NCBI RefSeq assembly: GCF_900115285.1
Contig: NZ_FOYW01000001.1
Location: 1,275,616 to 1,339,615, forward strand
Reading direction: 5' to 3'
DNA: 64,000 nt
Origin: Marinobacter daqiaonensis
Lineage (GTDB): Bacteria > Pseudomonadota > Gammaproteobacteria > Pseudomonadales > Oleiphilaceae
The translations under genes were made by a program, and so were the position numbers. Under the pieces are notes generated by a model that was not told the DNA's origin, did no database searches, and worked only from the letters and a program-made list of their open reading frames with translations. Positions 8,557 to 17,358 of the stretch are shown in pieces (positions within the stretch are counted from its first letter, which is position 1; each line of letters opens with the position of its first letter).

Positions 8557-10221
8557 TCAGGCGGATACCCGGGCCCGGCCGTTTCCACTCTGCGGACGGT
8601 AGCCCAGCCGGAGACCACCCCAGTGACGGCCGTTAACGTAAATGGGCACTGACAGGTCGTGCATGATTTCGCCGGTGTCCCGGCGGTAGGTCTGCAACAG
8701 CAGTGATTCGGTGTGGCTGCCGCAACGGGCCCCGGTACGGTCGTTGAAAAGGCGCTTGCTGCGGCTGCGGGTCAGATCCTTCGCGGGATCTCCCGTGGGT
8801 TCGTGGGCGAAAGCCTGGTTATGGGTGGGCACGTAGCCATCGGGCGCGGTGGCAATGGCAAACACCATGGCATCGTGGGAATGTGCAATAGGCTCCTGGA
8901 TCGGCGGCAGCGCCTGGTCGGTGAAGCGGTCGAAGTCGCTGTGATACTTGGCCGGATGGGTCCCGGGAACGGGTGTTCGCTTGCGGTCGAAAAGCTGGCT
9001 TTCGCTAAGCTCGCCCCGCTCCAGAGCCTCACCAAAACGCTCGCCAATGGCCCGGGCGCCCTGCCTTGCCTGCTCGTAAAAGAAGTGGTGATAGCTGTCG
9101 CTGCTACTCTGGGCAAAGGCGGCGCTGGCCTTCTCGGCCAGCTCCATCAGCCGCGAGGCCTGGCTCGCCAGTTCACCCACGCCACGGTCGCTTTCCGACA
9201 TTTCGTCCCGCAGGGTCTCGACGCCCAGGGATATCTGCTCCAGGTTCTGCTCGTTCTCCCGATCGCTGTCGGCGATAGCCACCACTTCCCCTTCCAGGTT
9301 GTTGGCTTCCTCGCCGATCCGCTCCAGGTTACCGCCTACGGCCTGTACCGACTCCAGGCCCTTATCCACGGTGCGGGCAAGGTCTTCCACGCCTGCCAGA
9401 ATACGGCTGGCGGCCTGGCGAATGCCTTCGAGCATGCCGGCGACTTCCGAAGTGGCCTCGGTTGTGCGGGCGGCCAGCTGACGCACCTCATCAGCCACCA
9501 CGGCGAAGCCCCGCCCCTGGTCACCGGCCCGGGCCGCTTCAATGGCGGCATTGAGGGCCAACAGGTTGGTCTGGTTGGCGATATCCTCAATGACGGAGGT
9601 TACGCCCTGGATCTGGTCGGAGCGGCTGTCCAGCTCGCGAATCAATGCCAGGTTTTCACCGGACTGGCGATGAACAGCCCGGATTTCCTCGATGGCTGCT
9701 GAAAGTGCCACTCTTCCCTCGCGACTCAGCAGGCTGGCACTACGGGCCACGTCCGCCGCGGCGGTGGCTCGCCGGGCACTGTCCCTTACGGTGTCTGTTA
9801 CCTGCCCCGCATAATCCGCCATCTGACCGGTCTCTCCCACCTGCCGGTCAAGGCGCTGCTTGATCTGGTCCGCCGCCCAGGACACTTCGGCGGCGGAAAT
9901 GGCGTTCTGGTCGGCTGAGGCCGACAGGGTCTCAGTCAGCACCCGGCCGGTGTCTGCATCCCTCAGCAAACCCCGGAAGCGGGCATAAAGCGGATCGGAG
10001 GAATCGAGCCGGCCTTCAGCCAGCGCCTGTAATGCCCGCTCCGAGGGCACCAGTACCAGCCGCCAGGCAATCGCGATCACCAGTAGCGCTGCCAGCCCGG
10101 ATACCACGGCCGCCATCCACGCGCCCCCCCCTGCCAGGGCCAGGGTGCCCGCTGTGATCGCTGCCACCAAGACGATGGCCAGCAGACCGGCTACAGCCAG
10201 AAACCGGTTTGAAACTCCCAT
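8557..10221 (-). CDS. Methyl-accepting chemotaxis protein with C-terminal Cache-like sensor
   Basis: This 554-residue receptor has two closely spaced membrane helices near the N-terminus (residues about 7-55) and no sizeable periplasmic domain. The signalling hairpin tip is unmistakable ([36 protein letters not shown] split over residues about 215-255). After the coiled coil, residues about 410-545 form a separate domain with [11 protein letters not shown], a kR-lFNDRTG loop, [12 protein letters not shown] and [20 protein letters not shown], a pattern seen in Cache/PAS-type ligand-binding domains. The sensor therefore sits at the cytoplasmic end of the receptor. It should pass signals to CheA/CheW. 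A GAGAGG ribosome site precedes the ATG. Confidence 0.88.
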   Translation of the reverse strand: MGVSNRFLAVAGLLAIVLVAAITAGTLALAGGGAWMAAVVSGLAALLVIAIAWRLVLVPSERALQALAEGRLDSSDPLYARFRGLLRDADTGRVLTETLSASADQNAISAAEVSWAADQIKQRLDRQVGETGQMADYAGQVTDTVRDSARRATAAADVARSASLLSREGRVALSAAIEEIRAVHRQSGENLALIRELDSRSDQIQGVTSVIEDIANQTNLLALNAAIEAARAGDQGRGFAVVADEVRQLAARTTEATSEVAGMLEGIRQAASRILAGVEDLARTVDKGLESVQAVGGNLERIGEEANNLEGEVVAIADSDRENEQNLEQISLGVETLRDEMSESDRGVGELASQASRLMELAEKASAAFAQSSSDSYHHFFYEQARQGARAIGERFGEALERGELSESQLFDRKRTPVPGTHPAKYHSDFDRFTDQALPPIQEPIAHSHDAMVFAIATAPDGYVPTHNQAFAHEPTGDPAKDLTRSRSKRLFNDRTGARCGSHTESLLLQTYRRDTGEIMHDLSVPIYVNGRHWGGLRLGYRPQSGNGRARVSA

Positions 10222-10360
10222 GTGAACCTCTCACTCTTGGTTTTTGTTCATATTATAAGCAGGAAAGCATAGGGGTTTGGGAGTAGGTGATAACTTCGAC
10301 TTTAGTGTAAAGAGGTAATTTAACAGCACTATTCGATCATGGACAGGCGGGGAACTGAAA

Positions 10361-10383
10361 ACGCCGGCACGAAGTGCCGGCGT
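10361..10383 (-). terminator. Rho-independent terminator of phoX
   Basis: The minus-strand stem is ACGCCGGCAC / GTGCCGGCGT with a 3-nt loop, followed by TTTTC on the minus strand. It lies about 30 nt after the phoX stop codon. Confidence 0.75.
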
Positions 10384-10411
10384 AAACTCAGACAAACTAG
10401 GCGTCACACAA

Positions 10412-12430
10412 TCAGGCGCCGATGACACCGCCATCGGCGCGGGTTACCACAACCACAGAAGAGCGTGGATGGCCTTCCGCAGAGCCGGCCGGCCAGGCCA
10501 CGGGGTGCTGGATGCCCAAGAACATGCTGGTCTGGTCAGGCGTGGTGACCACGCCGGTGACCTCACAGTTACTGGGGCCGACCAGAAAGCGCTTGATCTC
10601 CCGGGTGTCCGGATTGGCCGCCAGCATCATGTTGTTGCCAAACGGCTCTCCCCAACGGCCGTCCGTCTGGATCCAGAGCCGACGATCATTGTCGAACCAC
10701 AGGCCATCCGGGCTATTAAAGATATTGGTTTCATCCAGCTCAACCACGACATTGTCACCGACCACGGTCTGGGTGCCAGCGTCACCGCCGAATACGTAAA
10801 TGTCCCAGTCAAAGGAGGTGGCTGTGTACTCGTCACCAGCTTCCTTCCAGCGAATGATATGGCCATTACGGTTCTCTGCAATGGGATTCGCTGCGTTAGT
10901 CTGGTCTTCGGTACGTTGGGAATTGTTTGTCAGGGTGAAGTACACTTCCCCCGTAACCGGATCAATGGCTCCCCACTCAGGGCGATCCATGGGCGTGGCC
11001 CCGGCAATGTCCGCCGCCAGACGGGTATTCAGCAGCAGGTCCGCCTGATTTATGAATGGCCCATCGAACTGGATTTCGCCCACCGGGGTACCAACCGCGT
11101 TTTCCATCTTCTGGACAAAGCCTGCATCGTCCATGGACAGGGGCAGCCATTCCCCGGAACCGTCGTCATTGAATCTGGCGACATACAAAGTCCCGCTGTC
11201 CAGCAGGCTGCCATCGGCAGTGTCGGCGAAATAGGGCTGGGCGGAGACGAACTTGTAGATGTATTCGAAGCGGCGATCGTCACCGGAATAGCAAACCACG
11301 GGCTGACCGTCGGTTGCCGGCGCAAAGATGACGCCCTCGTGGCCGAATTTACCCAGGGCCGTCCGCTTCTTCGGAGTGGACTCGGGGGCGAAGGGATCAA
11401 TCTCCACCATAAAGCCGAAGCTGTTCGGCTCATAACGATAATCTTCATTTGCTGATTCGCCGGTCGACGTTGCGTCGAAGCGAACATACTCCTCGGCACG
11501 ATTGTCGGCCAGCTCCCAATCGTACCGGGACTCTGCCTTGACCCCTGCGCGACTCAACTCCTTGGGCAGGGGGTTGTCACGACTCACAAAGTAACCGTGC
11601 CAGTTTTCCTCGGCAGTCAGATAGGTATTCCACGGAGTTGGGCCCATGGAACAGTTGTTCAGGGTCCCACGGGTGCGGGTGCCATTCGGGCTGTATGGCG
11701 TCACCACTTTGGCACTGCCACGTACCGGACCGCTGAGTTCCATGGGGGTTCCGCCGGTAACACGACGATTGTAAGCACTGCCATGCACCAGGTCCCATTG
11801 GCCATTGGTGTCCCGACGGATGTGGGCGACAGTGACCCCATGGGCGGCTATTTCCTTGCGAACCTCATCAAAGGGACGATTGCCACGATCATCATAGGTA
11901 GGCCCGTTCGGGTGAACCGCATCTTTATCAATGTATTCATGATTGATAACCAGCAATCCTTCAATCGAACTGTTGCCACCCTCATTCACATCAATGGGAA
12001 AATAATGCATGCCGTCGTGGTGCATGCCAACCTGCTGCTCCTGATCCGAACCGGTGTTGTTAGCCTGAAGATCAAATGCCGGGTAACTTCCGGTAACCGG
12101 AGTGCCCCATGGCAGGAACACCGACGCGGTATAACCGGCTGGAACGGTGATGTCATTGGCATCGGTTGTTGGTATGGCTTCGAAACCCAGTGACACTTGC
12201 TGCGAGCCACCGTTCCCACCATCCGAGACATCGTCATCATCATCGCTGGAACAACCCACCAGGGATAGTCCCATGAAGCTGGCGAGGGCGGCGCCCACGG
12301 AGCCCTTCATGACGGTCCGGCGCTGCATGCGTGCGGCCAGGACCTGATGAAATGGCTGGTTGCCACTGTGATTCACCACCGGTTCGTGCTCCGGGTCAAG
12401 CTTGATCATGCTGAGTTCTTTATTTTCCAT
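10412..12430 (-). CDS. phoX: PhoX-family (DUF839) Tat-exported phosphatase
   Basis: This 672-residue protein belongs to the PhoX/DUF839 family of calcium- and iron-dependent alkaline phosphatases, which release phosphate from organic esters in the periplasm. A twin-arginine signal (RRTVMKGSVGAALASF, Arg37-Arg38) follows an N-terminal extension of about 35 residues, as is usual in PhoX, and ends near a Cys in VGCSSDDDDD. Family signatures include LLVINHEYID, GGTPMELSGPVRGSAKV, NNCSMGPTPWNTYLTAEENWHGYF, PNSFGFMVEIDPF and SPDGLWFDNDRRLWIQTDG. ATG 12430 is preferred over an upstream in-frame ATG because it has a GAGAG site and gives the compact leader. A Pho-box-like repeat lies about 60 nt upstream, consistent with phosphate control. 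Confidence 0.88.
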   Translation of the reverse strand: MENKELSMIKLDPEHEPVVNHSGNQPFHQVLAARMQRRTVMKGSVGAALASFMGLSLVGCSSDDDDDVSDGGNGGSQQVSLGFEAIPTTDANDITVPAGYTASVFLPWGTPVTGSYPAFDLQANNTGSDQEQQVGMHHDGMHYFPIDVNEGGNSSIEGLLVINHEYIDKDAVHPNGPTYDDRGNRPFDEVRKEIAAHGVTVAHIRRDTNGQWDLVHGSAYNRRVTGGTPMELSGPVRGSAKVVTPYSPNGTRTRGTLNNCSMGPTPWNTYLTAEENWHGYFVSRDNPLPKELSRAGVKAESRYDWELADNRAEEYVRFDATSTGESANEDYRYEPNSFGFMVEIDPFAPESTPKKRTALGKFGHEGVIFAPATDGQPVVCYSGDDRRFEYIYKFVSAQPYFADTADGSLLDSGTLYVARFNDDGSGEWLPLSMDDAGFVQKMENAVGTPVGEIQFDGPFINQADLLLNTRLAADIAGATPMDRPEWGAIDPVTGEVYFTLTNNSQRTEDQTNAANPIAENRNGHIIRWKEAGDEYTATSFDWDIYVFGGDAGTQTVVGDNVVVELDETNIFNSPDGLWFDNDRRLWIQTDGRWGEPFGNNMMLAANPDTREIKRFLVGPSNCEVTGVVTTPDQTSMFLGIQHPVAWPAGSAEGHPRSSVVVVTRADGGVIGA

Positions 12431-12490
12431 TTTGGTTTCTCTCACTGCCTGTTGTAGGAGTCCTGCGAAACCATAGGATGGAAACCCTGC

Positions 12491-12508
12491 ATGACACCGG
12501 GATGACGC
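12491..12508 (-). promoter_or_regulatory. Candidate PhoB box upstream of phoX
   Basis: On the minus strand the sequence reads GCGTCAT-CCCG-GTGTCAT, two 7-nt direct repeats 11 nt apart, which is the geometry of a Pho box (CTGTCAT-N4-CTGTCAT) with a few mismatches. It ends 60 nt before the phoX ATG. Confidence 0.55.
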
Positions 12509-12596
12509 CAACTTGGCGATTTCATGAAATAAACGTTTCAGGGGAGGCCTGTTTTACTGTTCGGGGTAGTTCCACGGGCAGGCCCGGGTAACAAAA

Positions 12597-12620
12597 ACGG
12601 CAGGCGCAAGGGCCTGCCGT
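12597..12620 (-). terminator. Terminator of the acidic lipoprotein gene
   Basis: A 9-bp stem ACGGCAGGC / GCCTGCCGT with a 6-nt loop is followed by TTTTTG on the minus strand. Confidence 0.8.
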
Positions 12621-12645
12621 CTATTGGTCGTCTGTTCGGGGCGGC

Positions 12646-12918
12646 TTACTGGGTCATTTCATCCGTTCCCTCTTCGATTTCGTCACCCACGTCCTCTGCC
12701 GTCTCGGAGATTGTTTCACCGACCTGCTCTACCGGACCTTCCTGGGTGCCGGTGGCGTCCTCATAGGTCTCTTCCGTTGCATCAGCCGTGTCTTCCGCCA
12801 TCTCTTCAACGTTTTCGCCTGCCTGGTCGAAATCCACCCCTTCCTCATCGTTGTCGCTACAGGCCGAAAGGCCAAGAACCAACATCAATGCGAAGATACT
12901 CAGCGTCAGCTTTTTCAT
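12646..12918 (-). CDS. Small highly acidic lipoprotein
   Basis: This 90-residue protein has a lipoprotein signal (MKKLTLSIFALMLVLGLSAC) and a mature part of about 70 residues that is nearly all Glu, Asp, Thr, Gly and Ala, with loosely repeated E-x-x-E-D-x-x-D/E-A-T units. It is predicted to be disordered and anchored to a membrane. No family function can be assigned. The low-complexity sequence means similarity hits would be weak. It is a single gene with its own terminator. Confidence 0.75.
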   Translation of the reverse strand: MKKLTLSIFALMLVLGLSACSDNDEEGVDFDQAGENVEEMAEDTADATEETYEDATGTQEGPVEQVGETISETAEDVGDEIEEGTDEMTQ

Positions 12919-13047
12919 CGGTCATCCTTCTCTGGTTGGTGATGACACAGCTCAGAACCCCTCCGATTCTGATTGATCGACTGTGTATTCACACAACAGG
13001 ATAAGGTGCGAGGGGTTTCTTTTGCATTGCCGCCGGATTACCGGATA

Positions 13048-13290
13048 TCAATAAGCGTTCAGGTTCTGGCCGTCGATGATGAGTATGTGGTCCACCGCAA
13101 GCAGCACCCCCTTGTCGAGGGCAAGGAAGTCCCCGCCAGGGCGGGTGAACAGGTCCCGGATGCGGGAATGGACGACCTGAACCTGGCCCGAGGCGTCCCG
13201 ATATACCAGCTCAACCATCTGTTGCTGGAGGATGTAACGGGTCAGCTTTGACCGCAGGGACGTTTCCAGAAAAGGCTTTGCTCCAGCCAT
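13048..13290 (-). CDS. Small conserved-looking protein, possibly Sm-like/Rof-like
   Basis: This 80-residue protein starts with a charged helix (KPFLETSLRSKLTRYILQQQ) and continues with a run of short beta strands (MVELVYRDASGQVQVVHSRIRDLFT, DFLALDKGVLLAVDHILIIDG). The strand pattern recalls the Sm-like fold of the Rho-binding antiterminator Rof, but the match is by eye and weak. No signal peptide is present. It is divergent from uppP. Treat it as a hypothetical protein. Confidence 0.6.
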   Translation of the reverse strand: MAGAKPFLETSLRSKLTRYILQQQMVELVYRDASGQVQVVHSRIRDLFTRPGGDFLALDKGVLLAVDHILIIDGQNLNAY

Positions 13291-13312
13291 ATCCTATGCC
13301 TGTACATTAAGG

Positions 13313-13359
13313 GAACCGGTCGGAATCCCGGGCTGAAACCACCCGGGAACCTCCGGTTC
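13313..13359. repeat. Nested inverted repeat between divergent genes
   Basis: An outer 7-bp pair (GAACCGG 13313-13319 / CCGGTTC 13353-13359) encloses an inner 7-bp pair (TCCCGGG 13326-13332 / CCCGGGA 13342-13348). No T-tract follows, so it is not a clear terminator. Confidence 0.5.
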
Positions 13360-13583
13360 TTGTCGTTGGAAAAATCGACGGCAACGCCGTCCGCAGACGG
13401 GATCGGGGCCCCGGACAGGGAGTATCCCCCACAGTCTGGTTCAGGGCATCCGGATTTTCCAGCATTTGCGATCTCCAGCCAGTTTCGGCGTGTCTCATGC
13501 CACCTGTTACTGCCCGCCTGGTTAGTCTAGAATATCGCCCGCTGATTCGACCCCATTCAATTCCGCTGACTACAGGAAGGCCC

Positions 13584-14381
13584 ATGGACTGGCTCCAGGT
13601 TCTGATTCTGTCCCTTGTGCAGGGTATTACCGAATTCCTGCCGGTTTCGTCCTCCGCCCACCTGATTCTGGTCCCGGTCTTTAGCAACTGGGACGACCAA
13701 GGCCTTGCCTTCGATGTCGCCCTCCACCTGGGCAGCCTGATGGCCGTGGTTGTCTACTTCCGTCAGGATCTGGCCACCATGAGCACCAGCTGGTTCCGGT
13801 CACTGCGAACCCGGCGGCCGGATGCTGACGCCCGCCTGGCCTGGGCCGTGCTGCTGGGAACCATCCCCGTAGGATTGGCCGGGCTGGCCTTCAAGGACAC
13901 TATCGAAACCGTTCTGCGTTCGCCGCTCTACATGTCCGCCGGCCTGATCGTATTCGGCGTGGCCCTTGCCTGGGCGGATCTGCGCCACCGCGGCGCGCGA
14001 CCGGAGTATCAGATCACCTGGAAGGACGTTCTGGTGGTTGGCTGTGCCCAGGCCCTGGCCCTCTTCCCCGGCACATCCCGCTCGGGCATCACCATCACCG
14101 CCGCCCTGTTCATGGGCATGAACCGGGAGGGCGCCTCACGGTTTTCCTTCCTGCTGTCCATTCCGGTGATCGTGCTGGCCTGCGGGCTTCAGCTAAAATC
14201 ACTGCTGGAGACACCGGAGCCGGTCCAGTGGGGAGCCGTGGCGGCCGGCGTGGTACTTTCCGGCCTTTCCGCCTACCTGTGTATCCACTATTTCCTGGCT
14301 TTCATCAAACGCATCGGCATGATGCCCTTCGTGGCCTACCGGATCATTCTGGGCGTCATCCTGATCGGCGTGTTTGCCTGA
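13584..14381 (+). CDS. uppP: Undecaprenyl-diphosphatase
   Basis: This 265-residue integral membrane protein removes the terminal phosphate from undecaprenyl diphosphate, recycling the lipid carrier used for cell-wall and polysaccharide synthesis. The BacA/UppP signatures are intact: GITEFLPVSSSAH (residues 14-26, with the catalytic Glu and His) and FPGTSRSG with the phosphate-binding Arg. ATG 13584 is preceded by AGGAAGG at 13573; the frame runs further upstream but without protein-like sequence. The length matches the family. Confidence 0.95.
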   Translation: MDWLQVLILSLVQGITEFLPVSSSAHLILVPVFSNWDDQGLAFDVALHLGSLMAVVVYFRQDLATMSTSWFRSLRTRRPDADARLAWAVLLGTIPVGLAGLAFKDTIETVLRSPLYMSAGLIVFGVALAWADLRHRGARPEYQITWKDVLVVGCAQALALFPGTSRSGITITAALFMGMNREGASRFSFLLSIPVIVLACGLQLKSLLETPEPVQWGAVAAGVVLSGLSAYLCIHYFLAFIKRIGMMPFVAYRIILGVILIGVFA

Positions 14382-14408
14382 ACCACGTCTGAACCTGTCC
14401 GGCCGCGG

Positions 14409-15524
14409 TCAGAACCAGGCGGTCCGCATGTCCAGGCAGGTGCTGTCCTGATTCTGGAGCAGCACCAGGTCCTGGGCCACCTCCGGCAGTTCCCAGTGAA
14501 AGAAGTAACGGGCTGCCTGCAGTTTTCCACGGTAGAAACCCTCCTCCGTCACGCCCGCCTGGTTCAACTTGCCGGCGGCGGCGTTGGCCTGGCGCAACCA
14601 CATCCAGGCGGCCAGGATCTCGCCGAACAGGTTCAGGTAGCGGTTGGCGTTGCACAGAACCTGCTCCGCCGAATCCCGGTGAAGCCCCTGCGCCAGCGTC
14701 TGGGTTACCTTGACGGCCCGCTGCAGGGTTTCACTCAGGGACAGGGCCCACTGCTGGGTCTCCTGGGTGACCGCCGCTTCCAGATCCGCCTGAAGCGCCT
14801 GGAGAAGGAGCTGAAGACCATGACTCTGATGCTGCCAGACCCGGAGGCCGAGGAAATCCCGGGCAAGCTCACGGGTCTGACGGGGGTCCGGTACACAAAG
14901 GCCGGCAACAGGTCGGCCCGCTCCCTGCAACGAGGACACGAAGGCGGCATCCAGCGGCCACCAGGACAACAAGGGGGTCAGGAACTGCAGCAGGCGCTCG
15001 GCTGCCTGGCGGGTGGGCGGATCGGGATGGGTAGCGGCATTCTCCGCAAGGGAGGCACCGTATAGACACATGGCCAGTGCCGCCTCGCAACGGCTCTTTC
15101 GGACCAGCAGACGGCGGCGCTGATCCGCCGCGGCGGCGGCATCCAGAGCCGCCGTGTCCTGGGAGGCCAGCTCCACCCGAAAACCCTGCCAGGCGGTCAG
15201 TGTAACCGCCACCGGTGTCGCCAGCAGGTCCTCCGAGCGGGTGCGGAACAGTCTGGAACCCTGACCGGCGGCATCATAGAGACCATTACCCAGAGTCAGC
15301 ACCACTTCCGGTACAACACCAACGGAGCCATCCGCCAGGGCTTCGGCCCGGTCATCACCCAACCCGGTTTCGCCTCCGGAGAGCCGGGTAAAGGTTTCCA
15401 CCACCGCCTTGAGGGACTCGCGGGTATGCTCCTGGTAGCGATCTCTGGCCACCAGGCCACCAGTGTCCAGCACATCGAACAGCTGGAAAAGGAACTCACG
15501 GGCACTTACCTGACTGGAAACCAT
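14409..15524 (-). CDS. Acyl-CoA dehydrogenase-like protein lacking the FAD-binding core
   Basis: This 371-residue protein resembles the two ends of DmdC-type acyl-CoA dehydrogenases (usually about 590-600 residues). The N-terminus (AREFLFQLFDVL, then a helix ending in VVETFTRL) matches their N-terminal helical part, and residues about 145-371 match the C-terminal helical domains (RCEAALAMCLYGASLAENAATHPDPPTRQAAERLLQFLTPLLS, and the tail FYRGKLQAARYFFHWELPEV). The central beta domain is missing, and the place of the catalytic-Glu motif Y-E-G-T-N-G-I-Q-A reads VWQHQSHGLQLL. It is therefore probably not a dehydrogenase. It lies downstream of cfa, separated by 193 nt, on the same strand. Confidence 0.65.
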   Translation of the reverse strand: MVSSQVSAREFLFQLFDVLDTGGLVARDRYQEHTRESLKAVVETFTRLSGGETGLGDDRAEALADGSVGVVPEVVLTLGNGLYDAAGQGSRLFRTRSEDLLATPVAVTLTAWQGFRVELASQDTAALDAAAAADQRRRLLVRKSRCEAALAMCLYGASLAENAATHPDPPTRQAAERLLQFLTPLLSWWPLDAAFVSSLQGAGRPVAGLCVPDPRQTRELARDFLGLRVWQHQSHGLQLLLQALQADLEAAVTQETQQWALSLSETLQRAVKVTQTLAQGLHRDSAEQVLCNANRYLNLFGEILAAWMWLRQANAAAGKLNQAGVTEEGFYRGKLQAARYFFHWELPEVAQDLVLLQNQDSTCLDMRTAWF

Positions 15525-15717
15525 GGATACCGCTCTCTAGTTACGCCGCTTTGGATATCGCTCATCGCCGGGCCATGCCGGTCCGGGAGCGCAGGGGCAG
15601 ACAGCCTCGCACAGGTGCGCGACTTGTTCCAGAGCAGCGGACACACTCCGGCCCCCTGCCCACCCGCGACGGACGGCACCGGCGGGTTTTGAGGGAGCGG
15701 GATCCTGGGCGGGCCGT

Positions 15718-16872
15718 TCAGGTCACCCGTGGATAGACACCTTCCGTGCCTCCCTTTGAAAACACCCACTGCCAAAGCTGGATGTCCCTGGAGCGGAACA
15801 CCCCGGCACAGGACAGCAGGTAGAATCGCCACATGCGATAGAAGCGATCGCCCAGCTCGCTGGCGAACTCCGGCCAGGCCTTCGCGAAGTTCTCGTACCA
15901 TGCCATCAGGGTCCGGTCGTAATCGGGGCCGAAGTTGTGCAGGTCCTCCACGATGAACAGGTTGTCCGCCGCATCGCCGATCTGGCCTATGGACGGCAGC
16001 TCGCCGTTGGGGAAAATATACTTGTCCATCCAGGGGTCCGCTCCCGGGGCACGCTCGTTCTTACCGATGGTGTGCAACAGAAACAGCCCCCCATCCCTGA
16101 GGCAATGATGTGCCACCTTCATATAGGAGCGGTGGTTCTTGTTTCCCACGTGTTCGAACATGCCAATGCTGACGATACGGTCAAAGGTTTCATCCACATC
16201 CCGGTAGTCCTGCAGGCGGAACTCCAGAGGCAGGTCCGGGTAGCGTTTCCTGGCAAACTCGGCCTGTTCCTTCGAGATGGTGACGCCGACACAACTTACG
16301 CCATAGTGTTCCGCGGCGTAGGACATGAAACTGCCCCAGCCACAGCCGATGTCGAGAACCTTCATTCCCGGTTCCAGTTGAAGCTTTCGGCAGATGAGGT
16401 CGAGCTTCGCCTCCTGGGCCTGCTCAAGGTCCGTGGCGTTCTTCCAGTAGCCACAGGTGTAGGTCATTCGGGAATCCAGCATCGCAGCATAGAACCGGTT
16501 ACCCAGGTCGTAGTGCTGCTCGCCCACTTCCCGGGCCCGGGCAACGGTCTGATGGTTGAACAGCCGTGCCTTGAGATAATGGAACAGGACCCGGGCCGGC
16601 TTAACCTTCTTCTGGAGTCGCGCCCTGAGAATGCGGTGAATGAATTCATCGAGGGCCTGAACTTCCCACTCACCATCCATGTAACTTTCTCCCAGCCCCA
16701 GACTGCCCTCCCTGAAAACCCGCTCGGCAACGCGCGGAGAATTCAACTGAATGTCCCAGGGACGGTCCCCGCCAACCCGGATATCTGCCTGCGCCAGCAA
16801 CTCCTTGAAGTAGTTCTGCAGGGCTGATCGCCCGGAGAGGTTCGCCTTGCCCGATTGCTTTGCCAGTTCCAT
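15718..16872 (-). CDS. cfa: Cyclopropane-fatty-acyl-phospholipid synthase
   Basis: This 384-residue enzyme transfers a methylene group from SAM to the double bond of unsaturated acyl chains in membrane phospholipids, usually in stationary phase or under stress. The SAM-binding motif VLDIGCGWGSF is at residues 172-182, the active-site Cys140 lies in MTYTCGYW, and the MFEHVGNKNHRSYM segment matches the family. The N-terminal lipid-binding domain is complete. The length is close to E. coli Cfa (382). An AGGAGGC-like site lies just before the ATG. Confidence 0.95.
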   Translation of the reverse strand: MELAKQSGKANLSGRSALQNYFKELLAQADIRVGGDRPWDIQLNSPRVAERVFREGSLGLGESYMDGEWEVQALDEFIHRILRARLQKKVKPARVLFHYLKARLFNHQTVARAREVGEQHYDLGNRFYAAMLDSRMTYTCGYWKNATDLEQAQEAKLDLICRKLQLEPGMKVLDIGCGWGSFMSYAAEHYGVSCVGVTISKEQAEFARKRYPDLPLEFRLQDYRDVDETFDRIVSIGMFEHVGNKNHRSYMKVAHHCLRDGGLFLLHTIGKNERAPGADPWMDKYIFPNGELPSIGQIGDAADNLFIVEDLHNFGPDYDRTLMAWYENFAKAWPEFASELGDRFYRMWRFYLLSCAGVFRSRDIQLWQWVFSKGGTEGVYPRVT

Positions 16873-17358
16873 GTAACCAAGCCTCCTGAATCAATGAACA
16901 GAGCGGTGAGCCATCCACCATTCATTTGCCGTGGGCCTCTGAAAAAACCTGAAAGCTCGGGAGTTCAGGCTTTTCCGGAAGCCCAATTTTCAAGATAGAC
17001 CCGAATGACGAAATTTTTAATTAGCGACAGCCAATGGTGAGACCGCCGGCTATTCATGACCACTATCACGACATGCAGAATTTTCCCCGTCACCATGAAA
17101 CCGATAAACACGTTGCGGGTGAAATGCCACCTGGTTCTCAAGCCTGAACATTCGGGTCAGGATATATCCTGTTTTTCGAGACATTTCCGTTTTTAGTCTT
17201 AATTAGTCGCTAGCCTTGGTTCCCAGGATCTGGTTTGGCTGCAGGTCAGGCCATCTCCGACTCAGAGGAAACCGGGTTTCTTCAATAAAAAAACAGGGTC
17301 CTGTGGCGGGCACGGCCATATCCAGTGGACCTGAAAAAAGATTGCAAGGGAGGTGCTT
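16873..17358. other. Intergenic control region between cfa and the Tat/GMC operon
   Basis: This 486-nt stretch separates divergent genes and holds no convincing gene. It contains a 6-bp hairpin (CCTGAA / TTCAGG, 16948-16969), a perfect 14-bp palindrome CAGGATATATCCTG (17158-17171), a TTAGTC direct repeat with a 10-nt period (17193-17208) and a second CAGG/CCTG palindrome, ACAGGGTCCTGT (17293-17304). These could be operators for either side; none is assigned. Confidence 0.6.
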
